Shown piece by piece: positions 8,986 through 18,534 of a stretch of 34,989 nt of DNA. The DNA lies in the NCBI GenBank assembly GCA_028873535.1, contig JAGWIJ010000023.1, positions 1 to 34,989 on the forward strand, in the 5' to 3' direction. Every line of letters starts with the position of its first letter. Position 1 is the stretch's first letter. The DNA comes from Pseudomonadota bacterium (GTDB taxonomy: Bacteria; Pseudomonadota; Gammaproteobacteria; Burkholderiales; Ferrovaceae). The notes beneath the pieces were generated by a model. The model was given only the letters and a program-made list of their open reading frames with translations. It was not told where the DNA came from and searched no databases. A program made the translations under genes and the position numbers.

Positions 8986-11900
8986 GGCTGTTCCCCCTTG
9001 GCGCCGTCGTTCTGGCCGGGCGGCGTGGCCGGCGCCAGGCGCGCCATGCGCACCACCTGCGGATCGTCCCAGCTGCCCGACACGTGGTACTCGTAGGTCA
9101 GGATCTTGTCGAAGGGATTGCTCAGGATCTTCTGTACCAGCCACGCGCCGGCCCCGACCACGGGCCCTGCTATGGCTGTGGTGGCAATCGAGATGCTGTC
9201 GCCGATCGCGGGTTGCACGCGCACGTCGAGGTCCTGGGTCTCGCTGGCGAGGCTGACCTTGCCGGCCAGTTTCACATGGGCCGCTGGCCCGGCCATTTCG
9301 AGGTTCTGGGTCTGCATGGTGCCGTGGTCGATATCGAAATGACCCTTGATGGCGTCGAATGCGAAACCCTGACTGAAGATGTCGCGGAAGTCCAGCGTGA
9401 TCCGGCGCGGCAGCGCCTGCAGGCTGAGCAGTCCCAGCAGACGGCCCACGCCGGGCTCGAGGGTCAGGAACTGGCCAGCCTGGCTGTCGAGGTCCAGGCT
9501 GCCGGCCAGGCGCGCGGTGGCGAAATCCTCGGGATCTCCCGGCCAGTCCAGGCTGGCGCTGAGGCGCGTCTTGGCGCGGCTGAGCACCTTGCCATAGCCC
9601 AGCGCCTGCAGCAGCGCACCGGTGTCGGTGGCATCGATCTGGGCCTTGAGGCGCGTGCGGCTGCGCCCTGGCCGGTCCACCCAGTGCCCTTCGGCGCTCA
9701 GGCTGCCCTGTTCGCGGCTGAGCGCCAGGCGCGCGATGTGCCAGCCCTCGGCCTCCGGTTCGCCGCGCAGTTCGAGGTGACCATAAGGGTGACGGTCAAG
9801 CTCGAACTCGCGCACATCGACATCGACCACCGGCAGCGCCCGCCCTGCCTTGCTGTCGGCTGGCGCAGCGCTGCCGGCGGCACCGGCATCACCGGCGTCA
9901 CCGCCCAGGACCAGACGATCGAGCCGCGCCGTCAGTCGTCCGCTGCCCTCGCCGGACCAGTCGGCCTCGCCTTCGATCTGCGGTCCACGCGCCTGCACAT
10001 GCCAGGCACTGCCCTGCCGATGCACCTGCCAGCGATGGCCTTCAAAGCGGAAGCGGCCGGAGGTCATCTGCTCGATCTGCACGTCGGCACTGAGTGGCAA
10101 CTGCGCGAGCCCTGCCACGCCGGACGCCGGGGCGGCGGCACTGGCCGCGGCGGCCGGATGCGCAGCCGGCGCCGGCTGCGCGCCGCCCAGCGCGCTGCGC
10201 CACGCTGCCACGTCGACCTTTGCCAGCGTGCCGCTGACGCTGATGCCCTCGCTCGATGGCAGCACGGCGGCGCCGCCGATGCGCACCGCGAGGCGGTGCA
10301 GGCTCTCGTCGGCAGTGGTCGGGATCAGGCCCGCAAAGCCGAGCACGCCATCGACACCGCCACTGAGATAGAGCTCGGTGGTGCCACGCAGGCGTCCAAT
10401 GGCGGCGCGGACCGGCATGGCGTCCGCTGCCGCCTTGCCGAAGGGCGGCGGCACGTCGACACGCAGGCCACGCAGATCCGAAAGGATGCGCACCAGCGGC
10501 TGGCCGGGACGCTGGTCGACATGCACGTCCCAGCGCGTGCTGCCGGTCAGGACGCCGGCCGGGATCGCGGGTGCCAGGCCCTGCAGCGCGGCGCCGTCGA
10601 TGCCGCCGCCGATGTCGACGGCGAAGGCATCGGCAGCCCCGGCCAGCGTCATCTGCGCCGGCCGGCCGAACATGCGGCAGCTGCCGCTGCCGCTGATTAC
10701 GTCGGCCGTCCGATCATGGCGCACGCTGACCTCCCATTCCAAGGCACCCTCCGCTTCCGGCGCCAGGAACGGGACATATTCCCGCACCACGCGTGCGCAC
10801 GGCGGCGCGCCATGGGCGGTCAGGGTGAGCGGTCCGTCGCGCTGGCGCACCTTGACTTCGGCGGGCGTGCCATAGACCGGCAAGTGGCCGTCGATTTCGA
10901 GGGTGCTGGTGGTGTCGCCGAAGCGGAAGTGTCCGTCCCAGTCGCCCTCGCCACGCACGAAATCGAGCCGGCCATGGGTGAACTGGCGGTCGACTTCAAG
11001 ACCGTCGAGCTGACCATGCACATCGAGCAGCACGTCGCCATTGGGCGCACTCTTCAGCGCGGCCTGCGCCTGGCCGCCCAGCACGCGGGCGGTCAGCCCG
11101 TCGGCCGCGACCATGCGATCGGTGAAATGCAGGCGCCCGTGCAGGCTCGCAATCGGCGGTATCTCGCCCTTGGGGTCGCGCAGGGCCGAACTGTCGACGT
11201 CGAGCAGGCCGTCGACCGTGGTATCACCCACGCGGTTCAGCGGGATGGCCAGTTCCAGCGCAACGCTACCCTCGCCACTGGCCTGGAAAGTGCCTGCGAA
11301 GGTGCCGAGTGCGCGCCGCAGCGGCGTCTGCAGGATGAAGTCGAGGCCCGACTGCAGCGGGCCGGACACTTGGCCATGCACTGCCAGGACCGGCTGTGCG
11401 GCGTCCAGATCGGCGACCCTGGCCACCACGTCGCGCGCCACCAGGCGGTCTTCGTGGGCTTCGCTGGCACGCACCGTCATGGCGGGCCCGTCGAAATCCA
11501 CCGTGCCACGGACGGCGGTCAGCGCCGGCCAGCCGGGTGCGTAGTCCAGGCGCGCGCCCTCCACCGGCACATGCACCTGGAAGGTGCCACTGCCGGCGCG
11601 CGCGAAGGGGAAATCGTGCAGATCGCCCTGCAGATCGAGTCTGACCTGGTGCGCATGCCCTGCGCGCAGTGCCGTCGCCAGCCAGGCACGCGCATCGGGC
11701 GAGACCACCAGCGGCAGGAAACGCGGCACCGCCGGCACCTCGATGCGGTCGAACAGCCCGCTCAGACGGCTTTGCCGCGGCTTGCCGCCCTCGATGCGCA
11801 GCGTGCCCGTGACGTCGCCGACCAGGTCGCTGTCGTCCAGGTGCAGGCGATCGATGGTGACATCGGCCGTGTCCGCGTGACGCGTCCAGTGCGCCGCCAG

Positions 11901-13286
11901 CTGCAGCTGGCGCAGCGTGATCGGCTGTGGAAACACCTCGGGCAGACTGACGACGGGATCCTTGGAATCGATCGCCAGCGTGCCGCCCGCCTGGTCGGCC
12001 TGCAGCGAACCGCTGAGATGGCGCACGCCGGGCTGGCCATCCGCGGCCGCCATGCCGAGGTCGGACATGCGCGCACGCACCTTGAAGGTCCCCAGTTTGC
12101 CGAGGCTGCCATGCCAGTCGGCCGACAGCCCCTGCACCAGGCCGGTCGGCGCACGGCTGCGCACAATGGCGCGCAGGTCGGGCGGCAGCGGCAGCGACTC
12201 GGTCAAGGCGGCCAGCGCGCCCAGGTTGGCGACGTCGGCACGTGCGCTGCCGCCTGTGGCATCGATGCGCAGGTCGACGTCGGCCGGGCGCACCTGCGGC
12301 GCTCCGTCGGCCAGTGCCCCCTGGGCCAGCAACTGGCGCGCCGTCAGGCTGAAGCCGCCAGCCACACGCTGGAAGCCCAGGTGACCCGAGAGGCGGTCAA
12401 AGCGCAGTTCCGGCAGGTCGTCCGCCAGGGTCAGCGCCACCGCATCGAGGCGCGCGTCGGCCTGGACCGCCTGCACCTGGGCGGCACCGAACTGCAGCGC
12501 GAGCTCGATGCCGCCGCGGCCGCTGCGCCAATCGACGGGCGCGCGCAGGTAGTCGCGCAACTGCGCGACGTCCAGGAAGTCGGCGCGCGCGTCGATCAGC
12601 CCGCTCCACTTCTCGAGGTGGCTCGAATCGTCGGCGTCGAGCGTCCCGGTGACCTTGAGGCCCCGCGCAAGCTCGGCCGGTGCGCCGGCGGACAGGTCGA
12701 ACTGGTGGCGTCGCCCGTTGCCCAGCAGGCGAAGCTGCAGTTTCGGCAAAGTCAGGACGCGGCCCGCAGCGAGGTCGTCCTGCCACTCCAGGCGGCCGTC
12801 ATTGATGCGCACCTCGCGCTGCGCCAGCAGCCAGTCGAGGAACGGCGAACCGGGTTCTTCGCTCGGTGTCGGCAACAGGATCCCGGCCACCACCACGCGA
12901 CCGTCGGCGCGACGCTGCACGCGCACCACCGGATGATCGATTTCAAGGCGCGCGAAGTCGACCCGTCCGGTGAGCAGCGGGAGCGTGGCCAGGCGCGCCC
13001 GCACCCATTCCAGGCTGAGATCGACCTCGCCGTGAGCGTCCTGCAGACGCACATCGCGCAGGATGAATTCGGGCAGCAGGCCATGCCACTCCGCCGACAG
13101 GTGGCCGATATGGGCATGGACCGCCACCTGCCGCGAGAGCGCGGTCTCGATGCGCGGCCTGAACTCGTCGAGGTGCGAGCCCAGCCAGAATCGCCCGACC
13201 AGCAGCACGGCAGACACCAGGACGACCAGCACGGCGGCGAGGCCTGCCGCGAGGCGCATCAACCAGATCCAGGATTGCCGTAACAT
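8982..13286 (-). CDS. yhdP: YhdP family AsmA-like envelope protein (DUF3971)
   Basis: 1434 residues, longer than E. coli YhdP (1266) and within the range of betaproteobacterial members. A single N-terminal membrane anchor (about residues 9-31, Leu/Val-rich) is followed by a very long beta-rich periplasmic region. The C-terminal AsmA-like end contains [23 protein letters not shown] and finishes with [14 protein letters not shown]. In E. coli, YhdP with TamB and YdbH supports phospholipid transport from inner to outer membrane; that role is transferred by homology. A Pro/Ala-rich low-complexity stretch ([18 protein letters not shown]) lies in the C-terminal half. The start ATG at 13286 gives [15 protein letters not shown]; upstream codons are non-conserved. 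It is the first gene of the yhdP-nitrilase-tldD run and divergent from glnE. Confidence 0.94.
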   Translation of the reverse strand: MLRQSWIWLMRLAAGLAAVLVVLVSAVLLVGRFWLGSHLDEFRPRIETALSRQVAVHAHIGHLSAEWHGLLPEFILRDVRLQDAHGEVDLSLEWVRARLATLPLLTGRVDFARLEIDHPVVRVQRRADGRVVVAGILLPTPSEEPGSPFLDWLLAQREVRINDGRLEWQDDLAAGRVLTLPKLQLRLLGNGRRHQFDLSAGAPAELARGLKVTGTLDADDSSHLEKWSGLIDARADFLDVAQLRDYLRAPVDWRSGRGGIELALQFGAAQVQAVQADARLDAVALTLADDLPELRFDRLSGHLGFQRVAGGFSLTARQLLAQGALADGAPQVRPADVDLRIDATGGSARADVANLGALAALTESLPLPPDLRAIVRSRAPTGLVQGLSADWHGSLGKLGTFKVRARMSDLGMAAADGQPGVRHLSGSLQADQAGGTLAIDSKDPVVSLPEVFPQPITLRQLQLAAHWTRHADTADVTIDRLHLDDSDLVGDVTGTLRIEGGKPRQSRLSGLFDRIEVPAVPRFLPLVVSPDARAWLATALRAGHAHQVRLDLQGDLHDFPFARAGSGTFQVHVPVEGARLDYAPGWPALTAVRGTVDFDGPAMTVRASEAHEDRLVARDVVARVADLDAAQPVLAVHGQVSGPLQSGLDFILQTPLRRALGTFAGTFQASGEGSVALELAIPLNRVGDTTVDGLLDVDSSALRDPKGEIPPIASLHGRLHFTDRMVAADGLTARVLGGQAQAALKSAPNGDVLLDVHGQLDGLEVDRQFTHGRLDFVRGEGDWDGHFRFGDTTSTLEIDGHLPVYGTPAEVKVRQRDGPLTLTAHGAPPCARVVREYVPFLAPEAEGALEWEVSVRHDRTADVISGSGSCRMFGRPAQMTLAGAADAFAVDIGGGIDGAALQGLAPAIPAGVLTGSTRWDVHVDQRPGQPLVRILSDLRGLRVDVPPPFGKAAADAMPVRAAIGRLRGTTELYLSGGVDGVLGFAGLIPTTADESLHRLAVRIGGAAVLPSSEGISVSGTLAKVDVAAWRSALGGAQPAPAAHPAAAASAAAPASGVAGLAQLPLSADVQIEQMTSGRFRFEGHRWQVHRQGSAWHVQARGPQIEGEADWSGEGSGRLTARLDRLVLGGDAGDAGAAGSAAPADSKAGRALPVVDVDVREFELDRHPYGHLELRGEPEAEGWHIARLALSREQGSLSAEGHWVDRPGRSRTRLKAQIDATDTGALLQALGYGKVLSRAKTRLSASLDWPGDPEDFATARLAGSLDLDSQAGQFLTLEPGVGRLLGLLSLQALPRRITLDFRDIFSQGFAFDAIKGHFDIDHGTMQTQNLEMAGPAAHVKLAGKVSLASETQDLDVRVQPAIGDSISIATTAIAGPVVGAGAWLVQKILSNPFDKILTYEYHVSGSWDDPQVVRMARLAPATPPGQNDGAKGEQP

Positions 13287-13371
13287 GTAGCGATGCCAAG
13301 GAGACGGTCGCGCCTGTGGGGCACGCCCCCCCCAGGCAAGCCCGCCCTTGCAGAATTCCGATTTTGTGACT

Positions 13372-13396
13372 CGAACCGCGATGATATCCCGGTTCG
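13372..13396. repeat. Inverted repeat in the yhdP-glnE divergent promoter region
   Basis: Perfect 7-base arms CGAACCG (13372-13378) and CGGTTCG (13390-13396) separated by 11 bases. It lies about 30 bases before the glnE ATG and 86 bases before the yhdP ATG. The spacing suits a dimeric regulator, but chance in GC-rich DNA is possible. Confidence 0.35.
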
Positions 13397-13424
13397 GTCC
13401 TGGCCGCTCCAAGACTTGACCTGA

Positions 13425-16157
13425 ATGTCCACGATCACCCAGCCTGCTGCCGACCACACCGTCATCGCCAACCTGCTGGCCGGGAGCCGTGCCGCGCGCT
13501 CCCTGCTGCACGCCGATCCCGCGCTGGAAGCGCGACTGCTGGCGCTGCTGCCGACATCATCCTTGCGCCTCGCCACCACGCTGCCGGCCGGCTGGACCGA
13601 TCCCGCCGACGAGGACGCCCTGGCGCGCACCTTGCGGCGCGATCGCAACCTGCTGTTCCTGCACACGGCCGCGCGCGATCTCAACGGCCTGGCCGATCTC
13701 GCGGAAGTCATGGGTGCATGGTCGGAGTTCGCCGAATCAGCGGTATGCAAGGCAAGCCTGGCGGCGGAGCAGACGCTGCGTCCCAGGCACGGCACCCCGC
13801 GCGACGACAAGGGCAATGCACAGCAGCTGATCCCGGTGGCCATGGGCAAGCTCGGCGGACGCGAGCTCAACGTCTCGTCGGATGTGGACCTGGTGTTTGC
13901 CTACGGAGAGGGCGGTGGGACCGACGGCTCGGCGCCCATCTCGAACCAGGAATTCTTTGCCCAGGCCACGCGCCGGGTGGTGCGCCTGCTCGACGAGCGC
14001 ACCGCTGACGGTTTCGTGTTCCGCGTCGACACGCGCCTGCGTCCGGATGGTCCCAGCGGACCGCCGGCCATCTCCTTCGCCGCCCTGGAGGTCTATCTGG
14101 AAAGCCAGGGCCGGCCCTGGGAGCGCCACGCGTGGTTGAAGGCGCGTGCGCTGACCCAGCCCCATGGCGGCGCGCTGGCCAGTCTGGTCGAACCCTTCGT
14201 GTACCGGCGCTATCTGGACTACGGCGCCATCGCCTCGCTGCGCGAACTGCATTCGCGCATGCTGGCGGACAACAGCCGCCGCGAACGCGAGCGCGACATC
14301 AAGATCGGCCCAGGCGGCATCCGCGAAATCGAATTCACGGCGCAACTGTTCCAGCTGATCCGCGGCGGGCACGATCCCGGCCTGCGGCTGCGGCCGACCC
14401 GGGCTGCCCTGGCGGCACTGGCGGATCGCGGCATCCTCGACAGCGCCAGCGCGCGCACGCTGGACGACACCTATGTATTCCTGCGCCGCACCGAGCACCG
14501 CTTGCAGTATTTCGACGATGCCCAGACGCATCGGGTGCCGATGCCCGGGGCCGACCTGGATCAGCTGGCTGCCAGCCTGGACTTCGCCGACAGCGCTGGA
14601 TTGATGGCCGAACTCGCGCGCCGCCGCGAACACGTGTCCGAGCTGTTCGCGCGCGCCCTCGGCAAGGCACCGGGTGCGCGCGACGGCCTGCCCGGGCGCG
14701 CGACCGGGGTGGGACCGCCCGCCGAGGAAGCGTGGACGGCGGTGCAGGCCGAAGACCGCGATGCCGCGGCCGCTGCCCTGGAACGCCTCGGTTCGCCGGA
14801 CGCACTGGCCTGCCTGCCATTCCTGGAGGACCTGGCGCGCGGACGCGCCTGGCGCAGCGCCTCCGAGGCCGGCCGCGAACGGCTGGGCCGGCTGGTGCGC
14901 CAGACCCTGGAACTCTCGGGTGCGCGTCTGCCGATGGCGCGCACGCTGCGCGGCGTGTTCGGCGTGCTGAACGCGATCGGCGGCCGCGAGACCTACTTCG
15001 CGCTGCTCGATGAGTTCCCGGCCGCACTGCAGCGTCTGGCCGACATCAGCGCGGCCAGTCCCTGGGCGTCCGACTTCCTGGCGCGCTTTCCGGCCCTGCT
15101 GGACGAACTGGTGCACCTGCACGACGTCCGCAGCCACGTCGGCGCACACGGCATCGCCGACGAGATCGCGCGCACCGTGGGCGCGCGCGACGGCGACGTC
15201 GAGGCGCAGATGGACGCGCTGCGGCGGCTGCGACAGCGGTTCCAGTTCCGCCTGGCCCTGCTCGACATCGAAGGCCTGATCAGCGTGCAGGAACTTGGCG
15301 ACCGCCTGTCCGATCTGGCCGACGCCTGCATCGCCACCGCCCTCACCCAGGCCGCCGGCCCGGACGGCTTCCAGGGCTTTGCCGTGACCGGTTTCGGCAA
15401 GCTCGGGGGCAAGGAACTGGGCTACAACTCCGACCTCGATCTGGTCTTCGTCTACGATCCCGAGCGCATGGAGGGCAGCCGCGCAGCGCGCCTGGCGCAG
15501 AAGCTGATCACCTGGCTCGCCACGCCGACCGGGGCCGGCATCGTCTACGACACCGACGTGCGGCTGCGGCCCGACGGCATCAGCGGCCTGCTGGTCAGCT
15601 CGATCACCGCGCTGCGCGACTACGAACACCATCGCGCCTGGACCTGGGAACACCAGGCCTTGACGCGCGCACGTGCGTGCGCCGGCGACGTCCAGGTGGG
15701 ACACGCTTTCGAGGACCTGCGGCGCGAAATCCTGGCGCAGCCGCGCGATGGCGCAGCGCTGGCGAGCGAAGTCACCGACATGCGCGCGCGCATGCGCCGC
15801 GAACACCCGGGCAGCAAGGCCGGGGCCAGCGAATGGGACGTCAAGCGCGGCAGCGGCGGCCTGGTGGATGTCGAATTCATGGTGCAATACCTGGTGCTGG
15901 CGCATGCGCACGACCACCCCGAACTGCTGGCCAACAGCGGCAACATCGCGCTGCTGCAGACCTGCGGCCGGCTTGGCCTGGCGCCACGCATCGCGTGCGG
16001 CGAGGTGGCCGAGGCTTATGGGCGCATGCGCGGCCTTCAGCACCGCCTGCAACTGGCCGGCGAGCCGGGCGGCGTGCTGGCGCGCGCCGAGGCCGAGCCC
16101 GGGCCGACCCAGGTCGAGGCGCTGTGGAAACACCTGTTCGGGGCGCCACCGCCCTGA
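13425..16157 (+). CDS. glnE: Bifunctional glutamine synthetase adenylyltransferase / adenylyl-removing enzyme
   Basis: 910 residues (E. coli GlnE 946). It switches glutamine synthetase off by adenylylation and on by de-adenylylation in response to PII and glutamine. Two nucleotidyltransferase domains are visible. The N-terminal adenylyl-removing half has GKLGGRELNVSSDVDLVF with D153 and D155. The C-terminal adenylyltransferase half has GKLGGKELGYNSDLDLVFVY with D670 and D672. Both metal-binding pairs are intact. RVDTRLRPDGPSGP and DTDVRLRPDGISGLL are the paired downstream motifs. The protein ends shortly after the last helical GlnD-linker-like region, with no sign of truncation. Divergent from yhdP; ilvE follows 109 bases later. 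Confidence 0.97.
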   Translation: MSTITQPAADHTVIANLLAGSRAARSLLHADPALEARLLALLPTSSLRLATTLPAGWTDPADEDALARTLRRDRNLLFLHTAARDLNGLADLAEVMGAWSEFAESAVCKASLAAEQTLRPRHGTPRDDKGNAQQLIPVAMGKLGGRELNVSSDVDLVFAYGEGGGTDGSAPISNQEFFAQATRRVVRLLDERTADGFVFRVDTRLRPDGPSGPPAISFAALEVYLESQGRPWERHAWLKARALTQPHGGALASLVEPFVYRRYLDYGAIASLRELHSRMLADNSRRERERDIKIGPGGIREIEFTAQLFQLIRGGHDPGLRLRPTRAALAALADRGILDSASARTLDDTYVFLRRTEHRLQYFDDAQTHRVPMPGADLDQLAASLDFADSAGLMAELARRREHVSELFARALGKAPGARDGLPGRATGVGPPAEEAWTAVQAEDRDAAAAALERLGSPDALACLPFLEDLARGRAWRSASEAGRERLGRLVRQTLELSGARLPMARTLRGVFGVLNAIGGRETYFALLDEFPAALQRLADISAASPWASDFLARFPALLDELVHLHDVRSHVGAHGIADEIARTVGARDGDVEAQMDALRRLRQRFQFRLALLDIEGLISVQELGDRLSDLADACIATALTQAAGPDGFQGFAVTGFGKLGGKELGYNSDLDLVFVYDPERMEGSRAARLAQKLITWLATPTGAGIVYDTDVRLRPDGISGLLVSSITALRDYEHHRAWTWEHQALTRARACAGDVQVGHAFEDLRREILAQPRDGAALASEVTDMRARMRREHPGSKAGASEWDVKRGSGGLVDVEFMVQYLVLAHAHDHPELLANSGNIALLQTCGRLGLAPRIACGEVAEAYGRMRGLQHRLQLAGEPGGVLARAEAEPGPTQVEALWKHLFGAPPP

Positions 16158-16226
16158 AACCGGGCGCGGCCGTCCGGCGGCCGGCCGCACCTTGGGCGCC
16201 AGCGGCGTTCCCCTGAGCAGGCCCGG

Positions 16227-16245
16227 CTTGCGGTAAACTTGCGGT
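16227..16245 (+). repeat. Short direct repeat at the presumed ilvE promoter
   Basis: CTTGCGGT occurs twice (16227-16234 and 16238-16245), 11 bases apart start to start, about one helical turn. The possible -10 TAAACT (16234-16239) overlaps it. It lies 22 bases before the ilvE ATG. A tandem operator is possible, but the repeat is short. Confidence 0.35.
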
Positions 16246-16266
16246 TTTTGTAGCGAGTTTCCTGTT

Positions 16267-17193
16267 ATGTCGATGTCCGATCGTGACGGCGTGATCTGGC
16301 TGGACGGCGCCTTCGTCGAATGGCGCCAGGCCCAGACCCATGTGCTGACCCACAGCCTGCACTATGGCCTGGCGGTATTCGAAGGCGTGCGCGCTTATCG
16401 CACCCAGGCCGGGCCGGCGATTTTCCGCCTGCGCGAACACACCGAACGCCTGCTGCGCTCGGCGCACATCCTGCAGATGAAGGTGCCGTTCGACCGCGAC
16501 ACCCTGGAGCAGGCGCAACTGCAGACCGTGGCGCGCAACCAGCTTGAGGAATGCTATATCCGGCCGCTGGTGTTCTACGGCTCGGAAAAAATGGGCGTGT
16601 CGCCGCGGGGTGCGCAGGTGCATGTGGCCGTGGCCGTCTGGCCCTGGGGTGCCTACCTGGGCGAAGCCGCCCTCGAGGCGGGCATCCGGGTCAAGACCTC
16701 GTCGTACACGCGCCACCATCCCAACATCACGATGTGCAAGGCCAAGGCCAGCGGCAACTACATGAATTCGATCCTGGCCAACAACGAAGCCCTGCAGGAT
16801 GGCTACGACGAGGCGCTGCTGCTCGACGTCGACGGCTTCGTCGCCGAGGGTTCGGGCGAGAACATCTTCCTGGTCAAGCGCGGTGCGCTGATCACGCCGG
16901 ACCTGTCCTCGGCGCTGGAAGGCATCACGCGCGACGCGATCATCCAGCTCGCCGGCGAGATGGGCATCCCGGTGGTCGAGCGGCGCATTTCGCGTGACGA
17001 GCTCTACGCTGCCGACGAGGCCTTCTTCACCGGCACGGCCGCTGAAGTCACGCCGATCCGCGAGGTCGACAACCGGACCATCGGCGCCGGCCGCCGCGGC
17101 CCGATCACCGAGCGGCTGCAGGCCAGGTACTTCGAATGCGTGCGCGGCCAGTCGGCTGCACACCTCGCCTGGAACACCCCGCTGGCGCGCTGA
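16267..17193 (+). CDS. ilvE: Branched-chain amino acid aminotransferase
   Basis: 308 residues, as in E. coli IlvE. A fold-type IV PLP enzyme that makes or degrades leucine, isoleucine and valine using 2-oxoglutarate/glutamate. The PLP lysine is K160 in CKAKASGNY, equal in position to the E. coli lysine. The family signature EGSGENIFLVKRG is at about 195, and GTAAEVTPIREVD is near 258. The N-terminal LHYGLAVFEGVRAY loop is that of branched-chain enzymes rather than D-amino acid or aminodeoxychorismate lyases. First gene of an apparent operon: the zinc-finger gene starts 31 bases downstream and waaF follows. The same trio is common in betaproteobacteria. Confidence 0.96.
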   Translation: MSMSDRDGVIWLDGAFVEWRQAQTHVLTHSLHYGLAVFEGVRAYRTQAGPAIFRLREHTERLLRSAHILQMKVPFDRDTLEQAQLQTVARNQLEECYIRPLVFYGSEKMGVSPRGAQVHVAVAVWPWGAYLGEAALEAGIRVKTSSYTRHHPNITMCKAKASGNYMNSILANNEALQDGYDEALLLDVDGFVAEGSGENIFLVKRGALITPDLSSALEGITRDAIIQLAGEMGIPVVERRISRDELYAADEAFFTGTAAEVTPIREVDNRTIGAGRRGPITERLQARYFECVRGQSAAHLAWNTPLAR

Positions 17194-17224
17194 CGCCGTC
17201 GTCCTTCTGTCATCAGGTAACTCC

Positions 17225-17440
17225 ATGAACCAGACCAGCATTCCCGAAAGCGGCGGCCTGACCCAGCGCGAAGTCGAGGTGCATGCCGCCGATCTCCCGT
17301 TGCACTGCCCCACGGCCACGGTCAAGCTCTGGAACGCCCATCCGCGCGTGTTCCTGGACGTGGCGCGCACAGGCACGGCGAGCTGCCCCTACTGCGGCAC
17401 GCGTTACCGTCTGGCAGGTCCGCCGCCGAGCGGACACTGA
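17225..17440 (+). CDS. Small CHCC-type zinc-finger protein
   Basis: 71 residues from the ATG at 17225. The zf-CHCC pattern is Cys28, His39, Cys54 and Cys57 (LHCP, NAHPRVFL, CPYCGTRY). This is the small domain also found in the mitochondrial complex I subunit NDUFS6. In betaproteobacteria it is almost always encoded between ilvE and waaF; its role is unknown. The short gaps on both sides (31 and 36 bases) support a shared transcript. The start is chosen because upstream codons in frame lie inside ilvE in another frame. Confidence 0.9.
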   Translation: MNQTSIPESGGLTQREVEVHAADLPLHCPTATVKLWNAHPRVFLDVARTGTASCPYCGTRYRLAGPPPSGH

Positions 17441-17476
17441 GTCCGTCCGACCGGACCACCTGACGGCACGGTCGCG

Positions 17477-18529
17477 ATGGATACCCGCCCGGGCGCCTCG
17501 CAGACACTGGTCGTCGCACCCTCCTGGGTCGGCGATCTGGTCATGAGCCAGCCGCTGATCGAGGCACTGGCCAGCCAGGACCCCTCAGGGCACGTCGACC
17601 TGCTGGCGCCGGCCTGGACCGCCGGTCTGTTCGCGCGCCTGCCGGGCGCCGGCCGTTGCCTGTCGAGCCCGTTCGCGCACGGTGAGCTGCAACTTGCTGC
17701 GCGCCGCCGGCTGGGCCATGACATCGCGCGTCAGGGCTACCATCAGGCCTTTGTGCTGCCCAATTCCTTCAAGTCGGCGCTGATCCCCTGGTTCGCCGGC
17801 ATCCCGCGCCGTGTCGGCTACCGTGGCGAATTCCGCTACGGCCTGCTGAGCGAGACCCGGCACCTCGACAAAGCCGGCGTGCCGCGCATGGTGGACCGCT
17901 ACTACGCGCTGGCGCTGCCGGCCGGCGCCGCCCCGGTGCACGCGCCGGATCCGCGCCTGGCGGTCGATCGCAGCAGTGCGCAGATCGCCCGGCTGGCCTT
18001 CAACCTGGGCGGACTGGAAGCCCCGCTGGTCCTGTGCCCGGGCGCCGAATTCGGCCCCGCCAAACGCTGGCCGGTACGTCACTTCGCACAGGTGGCACGC
18101 GCCATGCTCGCGCTCGAGCGCCCGGTATGGATCCTGGGCGGCGCCAAGGACCAGGCCGTGGCCGAGGAAATCCGCGCCCATGACGCCTTCCATGCCGTCA
18201 ATCTGTGCGGCCGCACATCGCTGGCCGAGGCCGTCGACCTGATGTCGCTGGCGAGCGGGGTGGTGAGCAACGATTCCGGACTGATGCATGTCGCCGCCGC
18301 ACTGGGCGTGCCGACCGTGGCCCTGTTCGGCTCTTCCAGTGCACGCTTCACGCCGCCCTTGTCGCCGCGCGCGCGCGCGCTGTCGCTGGAACTGCCGTGC
18401 AGCCCGTGTTTCAAGCGAATCTGTCCGCTGGGGCACCTGGACTGCCTGGAAAAGCTGTTGCCGGCGCAGGTGATCGCGACCCTCGAAGCACTGCAGGGCG
18501 GACACGCCGGGATCGCCGCCGACTCCTGA
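17477..18529 (+). CDS. waaF: ADP-heptose:LPS heptosyltransferase II
   Basis: 350 residues, glycosyltransferase family 9. It adds the second L-glycero-D-manno-heptose to the inner core of lipopolysaccharide at the cytoplasmic face of the inner membrane. Family blocks: N-terminal VVAPSWVGDLVMSQPL, the nucleotide-sugar site PGAEFGPAKRWP near residue 195, and SNDSGLMHVAAALGVP near 270. The Cys-containing CSPCFKRICPLGHLDCL tail is the mark of heptosyltransferase II rather than I. Last gene of the ilvE operon. Its stop lies only 5 bases from the apeB stop on the other strand, so the two transcripts converge with no room for a normal terminator between them. Confidence 0.95.
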   Translation: MDTRPGASQTLVVAPSWVGDLVMSQPLIEALASQDPSGHVDLLAPAWTAGLFARLPGAGRCLSSPFAHGELQLAARRRLGHDIARQGYHQAFVLPNSFKSALIPWFAGIPRRVGYRGEFRYGLLSETRHLDKAGVPRMVDRYYALALPAGAAPVHAPDPRLAVDRSSAQIARLAFNLGGLEAPLVLCPGAEFGPAKRWPVRHFAQVARAMLALERPVWILGGAKDQAVAEEIRAHDAFHAVNLCGRTSLAEAVDLMSLASGVVSNDSGLMHVAAALGVPTVALFGSSSARFTPPLSPRARALSLELPCSPCFKRICPLGHLDCLEKLLPAQVIATLEALQGGHAGIAADS

Positions 18530-18534
18530 GCGGC

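Noticed and set aside
9084..13283. A 1399-codon open frame on the plus strand, opposite yhdP
   Set aside because: GC-rich third codon positions of yhdP suppress stops on the other strand. The translation shows no fold, family or signal, while yhdP has clear family features.
13362..13400. tRNA-like T-loop sequence (GGTTCGAGTC on the minus strand)
   Set aside because: The flanking bases do not form a T-stem, and no anticodon or acceptor arm is found nearby.
13737..16190. Long open frame (817 codons) opposite glnE
   Set aside because: Same composition effect; glnE on plus has both catalytic centres.
18362..18380. Alternating CG tract within waaF (also near 18914 in apeB)
   Set aside because: Encodes an Ala/Arg stretch in each gene; ordinary in such GC-rich DNA, not a designed repeat.
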